Below are positions 1 through 12,374 of a stretch of DNA of 64,000 nucleotides, piece by piece. The translations under genes were made by a program, and so were the position numbers. A model generated the notes under the pieces. That model had not been told where the DNA came from. It worked only from the letters and a program-made list of their open reading frames with translations, and searched no databases. Source of the stretch: Bombardia bombarda (lineage: Eukaryota; Ascomycota; Sordariomycetes; Sordariales; Lasiosphaeriaceae); assembly GCA_030512295.1 (NCBI GenBank), contig JAULSR010000002.1:6634001-6698000 (forward strand), in the 5' to 3' direction. Position 1 is the stretch's first letter. Every line of letters begins with the position of its first letter.

Positions 1-2370
1 AATTGGGACTGTCCCCACTCGATGTTGCACATGATTCTTAACATTACGGAATGTCGGCGCGCACTGGGAGTTACGCAAACCTCTTTCTGCGGCTCTGATT
101 TGTCGAGAGGGCAAGAAAACTGCTGGTCTGATTCCACGTTAGCGCCTCGTCCGTCCCAGGGCGTTACCATCGACGCACCGTAGCGCCCTCATACCTTGCT
201 GCCATGCAGCACCTACCCTCTCTCTCTCTCTCTCTCTCTCCCAGCCGCCACCGTAAGTTCAGGAAACGGGCCCAATCTTAAACCGGGAAATACTCAGAAT
301 CGAAGCAGCCAATTGGTCTTCAGCCCTGAACTGATAGCAGGCCCTCTGGGACCAGAACTGAGTCCCGCCGAGCCAGCCCAGCATTCACAGGGGCCGAGCA
401 ATGAAATCGGGGGGCAGATTGAGGGGGTCATCGTTCCATGTTAGAGCCGTTACTAGCAACGCTTGCGGGGGGGCCGGGGCTAGCCCAGTAACATTCTCCA
501 CCGCCCAATGTACATACTCAGGGGATGAAGGGCGGACGGGAGGAACGGACGGAGATGGTTCAGGGCTGGCAGTGCTAAATTCTGGCATTTCCAATGCATG
601 AGATGAGAATGCGGGCATTGATATGGTGGTGATAATGTGCGTATGTCTATGGTGGTGGCCTCAAGGTAAAGTTGGCTGGCGGCACGGTAACAATGGCTCC
701 CCACGTTGCTGGGTCTGGACGCAATGCACTCTCCCTGCAAGCACAATTGGAGCCCCCGGACACTGGCACTATATGTACCTGAATTACCTGCCTACCTACC
801 TACCTACCTTGGTGCAATGGTATGTACCTAGATATGTATTGAAAGACATGTATGTATAGGTCAACACAGAGCGTTAGTCGTTGAACTTGACATGGAACCC
901 AGCTCGGAACTGGCTGGGACCGGTGAGAGAGGCACCCACCAGTCAAGCTAGAGGTACTTACTCACGTTGGATTCCACAGTTCGTGGAGACTGCGAGCCTC
1001 GAACAACGGCGTTGCCCGTTGTGCTGCTTTCTTCTCCTGCCTAGACTCGATTCAGGGCAGTTCGATGTGGTACTGCTGTCGAGCGTGAGTTTGACCAAAT
1101 GTGATGTGTTCATCCATGCTTTTCCTTGGCTTCAGAAAGATGGAAGTTGAAGAGTGGGTCCGATGGGCCGCCCTGGCAGCCGAACTCCCAGGACACCCAC
1201 CTCTCACCCCTGGTTTGCTCATCGCGGGAAGGTGCTACCCACACACCTTCCGGGTTCCCAGGTTCTCAGCACCTTCCCCCTCTTGGCTGCTTGGACAGAG
1301 AGCAGCTTCCATCCATAACTTTTCAGCCACTCCCCGCCCGCTCATCCCGTCGCCCATTACCTGAATGATGGAAAAGAAAAGGCAAATATGTACTCGTGTA
1401 CATTCAGCTACATGCGAAATTGATTGTGCGACCATGTCGTCAGGATCGCCCCCCGCACTATCGCGAGCCTCGTCAGATTCCCAGGTACCTATTCAGTAAG
1501 TAAATGCCGTAGTTACTTTGATCGACGATGATTGTACAGTACCCAGGTAGTTGTTGGAGCTCAGGCACTGGGTCGGTACCCGTGGAGGTACCTATTGGGC
1601 AGTCACTGTTCTTTTTTTCGTCCTAGGGTTCTCATGACGCCTTGAACACACTAAGGCGCTGGCTAGCCGGGCCTCTGCGGGGGTCATGGCTGGATTTTCG
1701 CAGCGCCGTCTTGTACTCAGGTCCTACCTACGGTATCTTGAGGACCGCTCTGAAAATCATCCGAACGCACCACGGCGCCACTGTAGTTAGGCGCGCCATA
1801 GAGGCAGCGAGATCCGGGAGCTGTTTCCAGGTTGCTCATCCATGGATGGCTGAATGCCTGATGGCGGCTTGCCCTGGTACTCTGGCTGATCCTGATCAAG
1901 TCGGTCTGTCTCCAGTTCTGGGGTCACCCCCCCCTTCGTGCCATAGGCAGGCTCTCTCTCGCGCCCTCTCGTTGAATTGCTTTCCAGGCCCAGGCCACCA
2001 CCCTTCTTAGGTTATTAGCTGTCGTGGACCCAAGTCCCAAGTGCCCAGGACAAACCAGGCTAATAAGCCAGCATTGACCGCGCGTTGACTAAAAATCCCC
2101 TCCAAACCCACATTGTTCCACTGATTGATTCTCTCTGCTGCTGCGACATCATCTAATAGCGAACGACGCAGCGTCTCCTCCCGCGCGCCGACCTCGCCGC
2201 CCGGAGACGCCCTACCTTAGCGACTGCACCGCACCGCACCGCACCGCGAGAAATAACTAGACGTCGAGACCCGTCTTTTGCTTCGGCTCATGGCCTGGAT
2301 GTAGACGCGCCATACCTCCCCCGGATTCAGCGCGTGCCGCGAGCGTCCGTGCAAGCCACCCCAATTCACC
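1..2370. other. Intergenic region, left edge
   Basis: I see no supportable gene here. Short open frames in several phases lack recognisable domains and credible splice structure. The stretch holds a CT dinucleotide run (218-240), an ACCT repeat (about 787-808), a CACCG pentamer run (about 2226-2247) and scattered TAGGTA/TACCTA motifs. The last few hundred bases should be promoter and leader of the downstream zinc-cluster regulator. Confidence 0.6.
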
Positions 2371-5300
2371 ATGTCCAACGATTCCACTGTACGCCGCCTT
2401 CTTCCTCAGAGCTCGCAGATGGGTGCCTTTTCCTTCGCGCCACAGGCCTACCAGCAGCCACGCGAAACTCAAAAAAGTGCGTCCACATCTGCACATTAAG
2501 AGCGGCCCGAACCTTGCTAGCTGGAGTCAATCGCTCTAACCTTCATTCTAGACTATGTGTTTGTAGACGAGCATAACCGCCACAAGCGGTTGAAGGGTAA
2601 TGGGACCTCCCGCCCCTCCCCCTCTCCCTACCTCACCTACTGACCCGCACAGTTATGAGAGCCTGTGAGGGATGCCGCCGAAGAAAGATCAAGTGCGACG
2701 CTGCCACCACAAACACCTGGCCCTGCTCTGCTTGTATACGCCTAAAGCTTCACTGTGTCCGCCCCAACGGCTACGATGGCTCGACTGAGCCTCAGGTCTA
2801 CGAGCCTCCGCGCTCCCAGTTCGAAGGCTCCTCCCACGGCCAGGAAGCCTATCGACAGCAGCTGCCCTTGCCGGAGCAGCACCTAGTCGCCCAGCCAGGA
2901 AAGTCTGGCCAGCTCTACACGCCGCAGTCATCTTACTCGGACGCATCTGGGCTCTATCAAGGGGTACAGTATTCTGAGTCACAGCCAGTGCCACATAACA
3001 TACAGTACTCCTCCGTACACCCGTCCGTGAATGTGGTGGATCAGCCTTATGCAACCCATAACTCATTCCCAACACCCCCTCTCCAACAAGGGTCACATCA
3101 TCCCGATTCTCCAGAGACGTACCACTCGGAATATGCGCAGCAAGATCTCGCCGATCTTTTGGGCTCTCTCAAAGTCAACGAGGCGGGAACAGGTGAGAAG
3201 AAGGTCGTCTTACCCGGCCTGAGACCGTGTGTCTAACTTGAACATTTAGCACCATATTTGAATAGTAAACTTCGCTCGAGAGATGACGAGGAGCCCGCAG
3301 TTGAAGACGCAGACGATTATAAAACTCTTTTACCGCCACTAACCTCAGGTCCGGGCCTCAAGATTCGGATTCCGCCAGAACTGATGCCAGATGAAGAGAC
3401 GATTCTTCACTATTTCGACCTGTACTTCGCCAACGCTCACCCCTACGTGCCTGTGCTGGACAAGGCGTATTTCTATCAGCAATGGCAGCAGAATAGGGAA
3501 TCCGTCTCCCCGCTTGTTTTGGAGGCAATCTTCGCAATTGCCGGTCGTCTGGCGGATGAACCTGCCCAGGGCCAGCAGTGGCTTGCACTCGCAACACGTA
3601 TGACTTCTCCCGCTTACGTTTGACGAGAAATAAAATCTAACACCTGACAGGGCATGCCGACTCCTTCATGGATGTACCCAGGCTGAGCACGCTGCAGGCA
3701 CTGATGATTATCCTCAAGGCGAGAGAACAGGCACCGAAAAGGGGCTACTACTACCGCTCATGGATGAGCATTTCTCACTGTGTCCAACTGGGCAAAGACT
3801 TGGGATTGGACGACCACTTCACAGACCATCAGGCCGGCAGATCATGTGGCTCTAGTCCGTCTGAGTGCGCGTTGAAGAACAGGATCTGGCAGACCATTTT
3901 CGTTTGCGAGGTCATGATTGGCTCTCCACAAGGTAACAGATTTGTTTCCCATTCCTCGATTTAACTGCTGACGTCAAAGAAAGGCCGGACAGATCTACAG
4001 GTCGACGAGGATACAGTAACCTTCAGTGTTCCACGGCCGATAGCGAACTACGACGAGTCTGAATATCACGTGTCTCGGAATTTCACTTACTTTGCCAGGG
4101 TCGTTCGAAACGTCAGCCGAATGGGGAGAGCCTACGGTAGACTCAAGAAAAACAAAGAATGGGGTATTGATCCAGAGTTTGTACAGATCAAGCCTGACCT
4201 GGATGCATGGTTTTCCGACCTTCCCAGCGACCTGTCCGTTGACTATCCTGCGGATGGGTCACCCCCGTGGCTGTCATCTTCATTTGTTGGCAACCTTCAT
4301 TCATACTATTATCTCAGCATCATCCTCTTCAACAGGCCTCAGCTGGCCTTTATGTCGCCGGGTGGTGTAGGCGGGCAGTGGAAACACCACATGTTGGTGT
4401 CATACGAGGCGGCCAAGAACCTGTGCCGGTTGCAGGAGTCCGTCGTGAACAACTTTGGACTGCTCGGGCTTCAGTGCATGCAACGCGGTATCAACTTCAC
4501 TATTTATGCGATTCTTGGCTGCATTGTACTGCACTTGGTGAGTATCTCATCTGATCTTGTTCGTGTCGGAGCAGGTACTGACTTGAAAACAGGTTGCATT
4601 GACTTCGCCAGATCCAGACCTGAACTCGGAGGCCCGAGAGTACTTCACCCGCCACATGCGAATTTTGGAAAAGTGCGTTGGTGCCTGGCCCATGCCGGAC
4701 ATGCAAAAGCAGATCGACTCTGTTCGGGAGGCCTTTTCTGCAGACACCAGGAAACCGTTCGTTCTCAAGCCGAGTTTTCCTTACGGGAGCCCGCAGTCAA
4801 CTGCGCACTCGAGCCCTCTTGGACCACCATACCGAGGAGAGCTGTCCCAGGCAAGGTCGATGGATCACCGCATAGACACGCAGGTGCAGCATTCGCATGT
4901 TAGTTATACTAGCCACCCTATCTCACCGCCCATCTCCGCCGGCCCATTGGACACCAAGGGTGACTCGCCTGATGTACAGTCACTGGCCATGATGGCCTCG
5001 GGCCATGGAACACAAGCTCAAACTGTGCAGCAGACATTGCCGTTGGCAGATGCCCCAGCGTGGAATCCGTCCCGGATCTTTGAGTAAGTTTCTTCTTCTC
5101 AAAATATGCGAAACCTGGTTGAGGTCGATGCTAATGCTTTTTTAGTCAATGGAACACGTCATTTGGTACGCCTCCAGTCCAGCCTCCGCCGAGTTCGCTC
5201 GCCTCCCAACCCAGTTCTCATAGTATTCCCTCTTCAGGTGCTTCGGAGTCCACTAGTATCCAGGATATCCAGGCCGTTCACGCCCAGCTACCTACAGGAT

Positions 5301-5458
5301 CCCAACAAATACCAGCGCAGCACTACGCGGCCGCTACAGTCCAGACCTTTGTGACCCCAGCCATGTGGCAAGAGTCCGTGGCTAGCGTTTATGAAGGCGG
5401 ACTGAAGCGTTCTTGGGCTGGGGATTATGACAGCCACATGTCAGTTAAGCGCCGCTGA
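2371..5458 (+). CDS. Zn2Cys6 fungal-specific transcription factor
   Basis: This is a nuclear DNA-binding regulator of 892 residues in eight exons: 2371-2476, 2552-2596, 2653-3192, 3250-3597, 3651-3932, 3984-4537, 4593-5083 and 5146-5458. All junctions are GT-AG and keep frame. Residues 55-85 form a binuclear zinc cluster with spacing C-x2-C-x6-C-x9-C-x2-C-x6-C, starting RACEGCRRRKIKC. The middle (about 265-620) matches the fungal-specific transcription factor domain (PF04082 type), including an HPYVPVLDK segment typical of its start. The C-terminal third is Pro/Ser/Gln-rich, probably an activation region, and ends in a basic KRR. The ATG at 2371 is the first in frame and gives 50 residues before the cluster. 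The family does not reveal the target genes, and neighbouring genes give no pathway hint. I could not assign a named orthologue. Confidence 0.87.
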
Positions 5459-6710
5459 AGCGTAAGAAGGCGTTTATCAGCAATGATAACTTACTAGCTT
5501 TACTTCCGATTATGGGTTTCATATGAACTTTAGTTCCCACCGGACACGGCCTTTCAGAAGGCCGTTTTGCAACTTGCACTCTACACGATCTAGCGCAAAT
5601 GCGAATGGGGCTACATGCGAACACTCACTCTTGACATGGTCACTGTTTTTATTTTTGGAGGGAATACCACCCGAGGAAGGTGGTGCTTGGGTTTACCGAC
5701 TGGTTTCCTTCTCTTCCTGTGTCGTTTCAAAAAGCTCACGCTTGTTGGATGGAGGTTCACGATGTACGAAATCCGGGCTGTGCCGCGGCTCATGACGAGA
5801 TCATGGCGGGATCATGGTGGAATCAGAAAACAACAAAACAATAACTGCGGCGAAAAAAACACGTTGGATGAGAAGATAGGAACGGTGTCAAAGGAGACAC
5901 CTTGGAATGGTCATGGTCATGGCAAGGATTAGGTATGTAATGTGGCGTATGAGATTTCGGGATTCACAAAAAGGGAGACTCTGTATTTTTTCCCCTTGTC
6001 CCTTTTCTTTTCAGTTGTCCTTTGGTCGTCCTAGATCAGCCAGGGGGGGTTGGTTGTGAGCCAGCCCCCTGTGTACTATTAGTCTCGACTTTTGTTGGGT
6101 TAGCTTGGATGAACCTGTCGCCAGGAAGAGTTTCACTGGAAGAGATCTGGATCTGTTTGCTGGTTGAGTTATATTAGGTGGTAGTAGCCATGGGGCGGCG
6201 ACGCAGTCTGCGCTGGTTGGGTGTATCATTGTCTGGGAAAGGCATGATGATTGCTGTGCTGGCCGGACAACTATTTCATGTATATCTATCTATCTATTTG
6301 GGTACCTACTTGGCATATATTCTATTTCAACTGGTAGCCGGAGCGAGATATGATGCACACGAATCGAGCGGTGAGCGGGGGTAACATGATGTTGCCTTCA
6401 GCCGACTGTCTTAGTTTGGGTGTTGGTGAAATAGAAATGTCTAGGTAACCAGATGTTGCATTGGTATTGGCATCTGATAGGGGTGGCGAATACTATAACG
6501 ATACATATTTCACCGCGATCAAAGCTAATGTAATCTATGGGTTATTATTTTATGCGGGCTTCGGTGTAGAAGGTGATTGATACTTTCTGTCACATCGACT
6601 GTGAAAAGTGCTCGTCGTAGATGCGTTATGGCGATGTAACAGTTGGCACATACCGTCCAAGATAGTGGCTGGAATTTTGATCAGTCGCTGATATTAAACA
6701 CTGGAATTTA
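5459..6710. other. Intergenic region between convergent genes
   Basis: No gene is supported. It should contain the 3' ends of the zinc-cluster regulator (left, + strand) and the WD40 gene (right, - strand). A TATC tetranucleotide run lies near 6282-6296. Short open frames show no recognisable domain. Confidence 0.6.
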
Positions 6711-8101
6711 CTACGTAGGCCTCCAAGCCTTGATATAACCATCTTCTCCGGCAGTGAAGACAACATGCTGCTCATCAAAGACACAGAAGCTACGGACAAG
6801 TTCCGACCCATGTGCTCCCGGAAGTCCGACCGCCGTCTCCTTATCCAGGTTCCATGCGCCGGTTGGGCCCTTGGACAGATGAATCAATTGGAACATCTCT
6901 TGGCTGTTTGTTTTGGTTTGTTGGTTAGCAAGTTGGGTTGGATATAAAGGTAAACGAGCAGAAAGTAACGCAGCACTGCTCGTTCAACGTAAAGAGAGAG
7001 AGGGAAGAAGAAAGATAGACAAAAATACCCACTCTTGAGATCCAGCTCCTATTACCGCGCCGGCTCCGTTGAGCTTAGGAGAAATGCTCGCCACATACTG
7101 GCAGCCGAGGACCTGTCTGAGATCGCCGACATCGAGGGTTGCCGACCCCTGCTCGACACCCTCTGCCATATCGTAGAGAGAGAACTTCTCGTCATGCGAG
7201 ATGGCGAATACCTCGGTGCTGTTGAGGAAGCCTGCTCGGTGAACGGAGCCGTGGTTGAATGCCTGGATGATGACCTCGTCCTCGTCGGTGATGCGCGTGT
7301 CGCAGACGTTGACCAGGCCGTCTGTGGAGCCCGACAGCAGCAGGTTGGGGTCGCCCGGGTGGAAGTTCAGCTGTGGATATATATTAGCATTCATTGTATT
7401 TGCTGATATTGGTTGGTTGGTTGGTTGGTTGGTTGGTTTAATAGTACCTCGGTCACATCATCGCTGTGGACTTCGTTGTACTGGAGTTTAGGGGCAGATG
7501 GTGATCGTATGTCCCTGGGAGACGGTTAGTGTCGATGGTCCTTTCATCTTCGTACTATCGTCTTTATATCACTGTCAATGGAGGTCCAAGGCTCACTTAC
7601 CATAATAGTACGGAGGCCTGATGGTTGTCCAACTCGGTTCCGACCGCTAGGGTGCTGATCTGGCTTGAGCATGCTAGCGAGAGCAAGCTGGTTGCGCCAT
7701 TGCCTTGATTCCGCCCAAAGTATGTTAGCATTTTGGAATGTCTATGTGTGACGAATCAAGTCCGTGCCTTGTATCCGCAGTGCTTCAGCTTTGGAAGGAT
7801 CGAGGCGAAAGTCCCAAACTGAGATAGAGCCATTCTCTCCTGCCGTGCTGATTATGGATTCTGAAGCGTTGTACGCTTTGGCGCTGGTGAGATGCCCGTG
7901 GTTTGTGCGGATGATCTTGGCCGGGCCGAGACCAAGTCTTGTTGGGTCAAAGAGACAGAGGCTCTGGTCAGACGAAGTCACTGCTAACCCAGCAGCGAGG
8001 GGAATTATGTCGAGAACGTAGGGGGCCTCCGCACCAGGGTACTTGTACCCGGCGGCACAAGATAACATATACATCCTGTGGCTATTTCTCGTTGAGAACA
8101 A
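6711..8101 (-). CDS. WD40 repeat protein, WDR89-like
   Basis: This is a WD40 beta-propeller protein of about 343 residues, read on the minus strand. Exons are 8101-7768, 7703-7601, 7514-7448, 7370-7029 and 6896-6711. Repeated blades are visible: SVWDFRLD after an ISTAGENG turn, LLWDIRSP, LNFHPGDPNLLLSGSTDG followed by VNVCDTR, and a final VFTAGEDGYIKAWR. Blade order and length fit the WDR89 family, whose molecular role is poorly defined; WD40 proteins act as binding platforms. The first intron (7767-7704) has no usable GT donor. A GC-AG splice (AAG|GCACGG, with a GCTAAC branch point) restores a continuous ACSSQ-containing blade. The third intron carries seven GGTT units. The start is uncertain: ATG 8101 or the in-frame ATG at 8074, which gives 334 residues. 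It is divergent from HRD3. Confidence 0.8.
7411..7438. repeat. GGTT tetranucleotide microsatellite (7 units)
   Basis: Seven perfect GGTT units (AACC on the coding strand) lie inside the third intron (7447-7371) of the WDR89-like gene, just after its donor. The repeat does not touch the reading frame. Confidence 0.95.
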
Positions 8102-8810
8102 TCTGTATCCCTACTGCGTTGTGGTATGGCTGGCGCTTCCTGATTTGGAAATTCTATATGTAAAAGTCAGGCTAAAACTTCCTCAAAATTTACATATTGG
8201 GCTGAACAAGGAAGGCATGTGTGAGATGAGGAAGGAGCGTGTGAGAGGTGATTTTCAGGTGCGGACCGAAAGCATGGGAAAAGCATTTACCTACCAATAT
8301 CGTCTTTAAATATTATGTTCAAAATGATGCAGGCAAATCCCTTCAGCAAGGTCGAATTGAAGATGGTATTGTTTACTCTATCACCTAAACTTAGCAACGC
8401 AGAGTTTCATGGTTTCTATCCTTCGTATCGTTGAACGATTCAGGTGTAATTCTTTTGACAGGCTCGGTCTTGCAGGCACAAACAGCTAGGTGGTGTAAAA
8501 GTGGGCCGGCTACGACAATTCGACTAATCAGCACCCGACATTGCTGGGTGGTGGCTGCCGGTTGATTTGCAGCTTGCACAGACCCTTGTCGCGAAGCATC
8601 ATTCCGGAGCTTTGGTTCTGGACAGCTGGTATTATCAAGCACCAGTGCTGGCGAGCGTTGGCACAAACAACACTTACCAAACACGCTTCCCGGGGCCACA
8701 TCTGCCACTGCACACTCCACCAAACCATTTCGATGCCTTCGACTTAACCATGAGATGACAACTTGTCGGCGTGCCTCTTCTCCCCGACAAACAAGTCCGA
8801 CTCGACGACC
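8102..8810. other. Divergent promoter region, WDR89-like gene and HRD3
   Basis: The two genes start about 710 bp apart in opposite directions, so this stretch must hold both promoters. On the minus strand a possible non-coding first exon and intron for the WD40 gene is suggested by a GTAGGT donor near 8290 and a CACAG acceptor just before its second ATG. No other gene is supported. Confidence 0.5.
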
Positions 8811-11531
8811 ATGAGGCAGCATTTGTTGTGGCTGTTCCGTAAGCCAGCAGACCCCCCCGAGTTCCCCGAGACTGTGACCAAGCCAGAGAGACACTAACAC
8901 CACCATCCATCCATAGTGCTGTTGCAGGCAGCTGCCCTCACATCCGCCCACGCGCAGGCTGACCAACATGTTCTCTCGGCCGATTCGACAGATGGAGCGA
9001 AGGGCGATACATTTCTCCCAGATGTTGCGGCAGCGGCGCAAAGTGGCGGACAGACGGTTCAGCCCGGTATGGCCACCCTCCGTGATAGAAGACGGAGACT
9101 GATGGATTACTGACGGCGATGCAGGTGCCGACCTAGTTAACACCGCTCTGGCCGAGCTGCGGAATATATACCAACCCTTCCACCAGAGGATACGGAAGTC
9201 CAATGGCATCTTCGGCACCCTCCTTAACCTTGCTTTGAAGGCGGCTCCGTCCCTCCGCCTCAGCGCCCCTCCGGTCGAACCTCACCACAGTGCCCTCAGC
9301 GGGCCTCTTCTTCACGCCACAAGGCTCCTCGAGGAGTCCTCGCTAAAGAATAATACCGACGCCCTCTTCATCCTCGCCGAACTCAACTTCTACGGCAACT
9401 ACTCGCACCCCAAGAACTTTAGTGTCGCGTTTGACTACTATAAACAACTTGCATCACTCAACGGGAACAGCTCGGCGCTGTACATGCTTGGATTGATGTA
9501 TTCGACAGGAGTCGGCGGCGCGGTAGACCGAGATCAGGCCAGGGCATTACTTTATTACACCTTTGCCGCCAACCAGGGCAATACGAGGGCTGAGATGACC
9601 GTGGCACATCGGCATCACTCAGGAATTGGGACGGCGAAGAGCTGCGACGCTGCTGTTAAGTACTACAAGCGAGTCGCCGACAAGGCTATTGCATGGTACC
9701 GATCCGGCCCTCCGGGCGGTATGAGCTGGATTCCCGAGGCGTACCGCATCTCTGACGATGCGGGAGGCATATACGGCGAGGGCGCCAGCGTCTCCAGCGC
9801 GGGCATTAATGCTGTCAAGGCGCATCCCAACTCTGATGCATATGCCTCCATCGAGGATATTATTGAGTACCTCGACCTTATGTCTCAGAAAGGGGACTTC
9901 AAGGCGTCATTCAATCTTGGCCGTATCTACTACGAAGGGCAAAGGAACCTTCCGAGAAATCTCGAACAGGCCAGGCAATACTTCTTTATGGTTACTCAAA
10001 AGTTCTGGAAGAAGGGTCGCGTCGTTGATAACTTCAAGCCAGGACTCGACAAGACGGCGTGCAAAGCGGCCGGCTTTCTGGGACGGATGTATCTGAGAGG
10101 GGAGGGTATCGAGCAAAACTTCGACCGCGCTAAGTTCTGGTTTGACCGTGGATTGTCTCATGGGGATGCCCAGTCCGCATATGGCCTGGGTCTCATGAAC
10201 CTGCACGGATACGGCATCCCGAAAAATATCCCCAGGGCCGCCGACCTGTTTAAGGAAGCAGCTGAGCAGGATTTCTCTCCCGCCCAAGTGCAATTTGGTG
10301 CACTCTACCTGGACCAAGGCCACGCAGATGACCTCGTGTCTGCCAATCATTATTTTGAGATGGCTGTGCGATATGCCAACATCGAGGCTTATTACTATCT
10401 TGCGGAGATGAACCTGTTTGGAGTAGGCCGTGAGAAGTCGTGCAGCACGGCTGTGAACTACTACAAGAGCGTTGCGGAAAGAGCTGAGCCTCTTGTGTCG
10501 TCTTGGTCGGAGGCAAACCTTGCCTTCGAAGCTGGCGATAACGAACTAGCACTCCTAGAGTACTTGATCATGGCGGAACAGGGTTACGAAAAGGCACAGA
10601 ACAATGTGGCCTATATGCTTGATCCCAGGCGTTCCCGGTTGCCCATGCCGCAATGGCTGCATGATAGGGCTCAGAAACCACTGCTACTCGAGAACCCTTC
10701 CCTCGCGCTCATATACTGGACGCGTTCGGCCAAACAGGGCAACATTGACGCCTTGGTGAAGATGGGTGACTACTATCTGGAGGGGATCGGCACTGACATT
10801 GATATTGATAAGGCAGTCCAGTGCTACTCAGGTGCCGCGGAATACCGCCAGAGTGCACAAGCACTGTATAACCTAGGATGGATGCACGAGAATGGCGTGG
10901 GATTAAACCAGGACTACCATCTTTCTAAGCGGATGTATGACGAGGCCCTGGAGACCAACGACGAGGCCTACCTACCCGTTGCGCTCAGCTTGTTGAAGCT
11001 GCGGGCCAGGAGTGCCTGGAATACCTTTACGAATGGGCGGATCAACTCTATTCAGGATGAGCCGGGTAAGAAACCTCGTTCTCCTCGTGCATTAAGATGG
11101 GAGTAAAAGAGCTAACATAATCCCCTCCAGCCCCGAAGAAAGACTGGTCCCTTAGCGAGTGGATCGCCAACTTTCTGCAGGATGACCAACAGTACTATGA
11201 TGATGGGTTTGACGACTTGGATGATGGCACAATGCCTGGTGGAGATTCAGGACTGGGCGAGCTGGACGACGACAGTTTATTTGAGAGCCTCGTCATCATC
11301 GGACTTGTTAGCGCGTTGGTCTTCTTGGTTATATATCGTCAACAGCGACAGCAGGAAGCACGGCAACGACAAGACGAGAGAAGACGGGGCGAGCAACAAC
11401 TACACCAGCAAGCGGCCGGCCAAGGTGCGGCTGCAGGAAACCCGCAGCCGCAACAGGGAGGTGGAGCCGGCTTCTTCCCTCCGGGCGATGCTGACTTCGC
11501 GCAATGGGGAGCGGACATGGTGGGACACTGA
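8811..11531 (+). CDS. HRD3: ERAD ubiquitin ligase subunit HRD3/SEL1L
   Basis: HRD3 is the lumenal substrate-recruiting partner of the Hrd1 ubiquitin ligase in ER-associated degradation. The protein has 839 residues in four exons: 8811-8838, 8917-9066, 9125-11065 and 11131-11531. Residues 1-23 form a signal peptide (LLWLF-LLLQAAAL core) that is split by the first intron. Residues of about 95-680 contain many Sel1 repeats, for example ALYMLGLMYSTG, AAGFLGRMYLRG and SAYGLGLMNLHGYG. One membrane span lies near residues 759-775 (LVIIGLVSALVFLVIY), followed by a Gln/Arg-rich cytosolic tail. This order (signal peptide, Sel1 repeats, C-terminal membrane anchor) and the length match yeast Hrd3 (about 833 residues). 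A DDD/GD acidic stretch precedes the membrane span. The ER stress response commonly controls this gene in other fungi; I did not identify a response element here. Confidence 0.95.
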
Positions 11532-12374
11532 TACTGACGGAATGAAAACTATGGACTATTATTATGTATGAATAAAAAAGAAGTAAACCTTTTTGCATGA
11601 AGCGTCGGCGTTAATTCCGGTTGAGGACATCACATTGGTTGTGCGTTGTTAATTATTGGTGAATATCCCAAGCGTGGCAGATGCTAGACTTGGCGGTCCT
11701 TTCAAGGGCAACAAAGGCGGGATGAGGTCTAAGTTGGAGGCTCACGCACTCTGGCTAGTAGATAATGATTTTGCAACTTCTTTACAAAACCAATGGACTC
11801 TTCGTGAACTGTTAGCTCTAAGATAGGTAGGTACAGCATAGAGCAATTAAGGTAGTCTAGCAACAACCCCATTTTTACCACCCAGATGCCAGTCGTTTTG
11901 ACCATAATCAAGCGTTCTAACATCCCTCGCACCTTCGACCTTCCGCGATCTGCTACAGCAAGTACTATCAATAGTCTCGCTGTTAGTGGAGTCTATTTTC
12001 TTCACCTTAATCTCCGGGGGGGTACTCGTCTAATAGCAGATCTGCTGGCGCTGGTACATACATTGGCCAAGGTAAAAAGGGTAAAACTCAAGTTGCCAGA
12101 CTTCCAATTCGCCCAAATCGCTGAGATTTATAAGTGGGCGAAGCTTTCCAGCGGCTTTACTTAACGAGCCAGCGCACCCACCACCAAACTGGGGCTGCCC
12201 AAATGCCTGATTGTTACTGAACCTTCCCGCACCTTATAGACCCGGCACAACACCACCATCTCACCGACAAGTGGTGTTTGCAAAATGCCAGACAGTTTCC
12301 CGCGCAGCTGGTTAGACTTTCAGTAAATCATTTCCCCCAAGTGAGGAAAATGAGTACCAATCGCCGTCTCCAAC
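11532..12374. other. Intergenic region with dispersed repeat copy A
   Basis: It contains the 3' end of HRD3, a dispersed-repeat copy (11860-12046) and the promoter of the Sfr1-like gene. No gene is supported. Confidence 0.6.
11860..12046 (+). repeat. Dispersed repeat, copy A (about 187 bp)
   Basis: It begins GCAACAACCCC and shares a CTCGCACCTTC block and an AGCAAGTAC block with copies B and C. Its core at 11980-12039 runs from CTGTTAGTGGAGT through TATTTTCTTCA and a G-run to TAGCAG, followed by ATCTGCTGGCGC. The core ends are imperfect inverted repeats (CTGTTA/TAGCAG). GATCTGCT occurs as a direct repeat on both sides of the core. No coding potential is seen. It could be a MITE, a miniature LTR remnant or a SINE-like element. 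Confidence 0.8.

Noticed and set aside
11980..12039. Reading the CTGTTA...TAACAG core as a complete solo LTR
   Set aside because: TG...CA ends are suggestive, but the flanks are also shared among copies and no target-site duplication borders the core, so the real element is larger.
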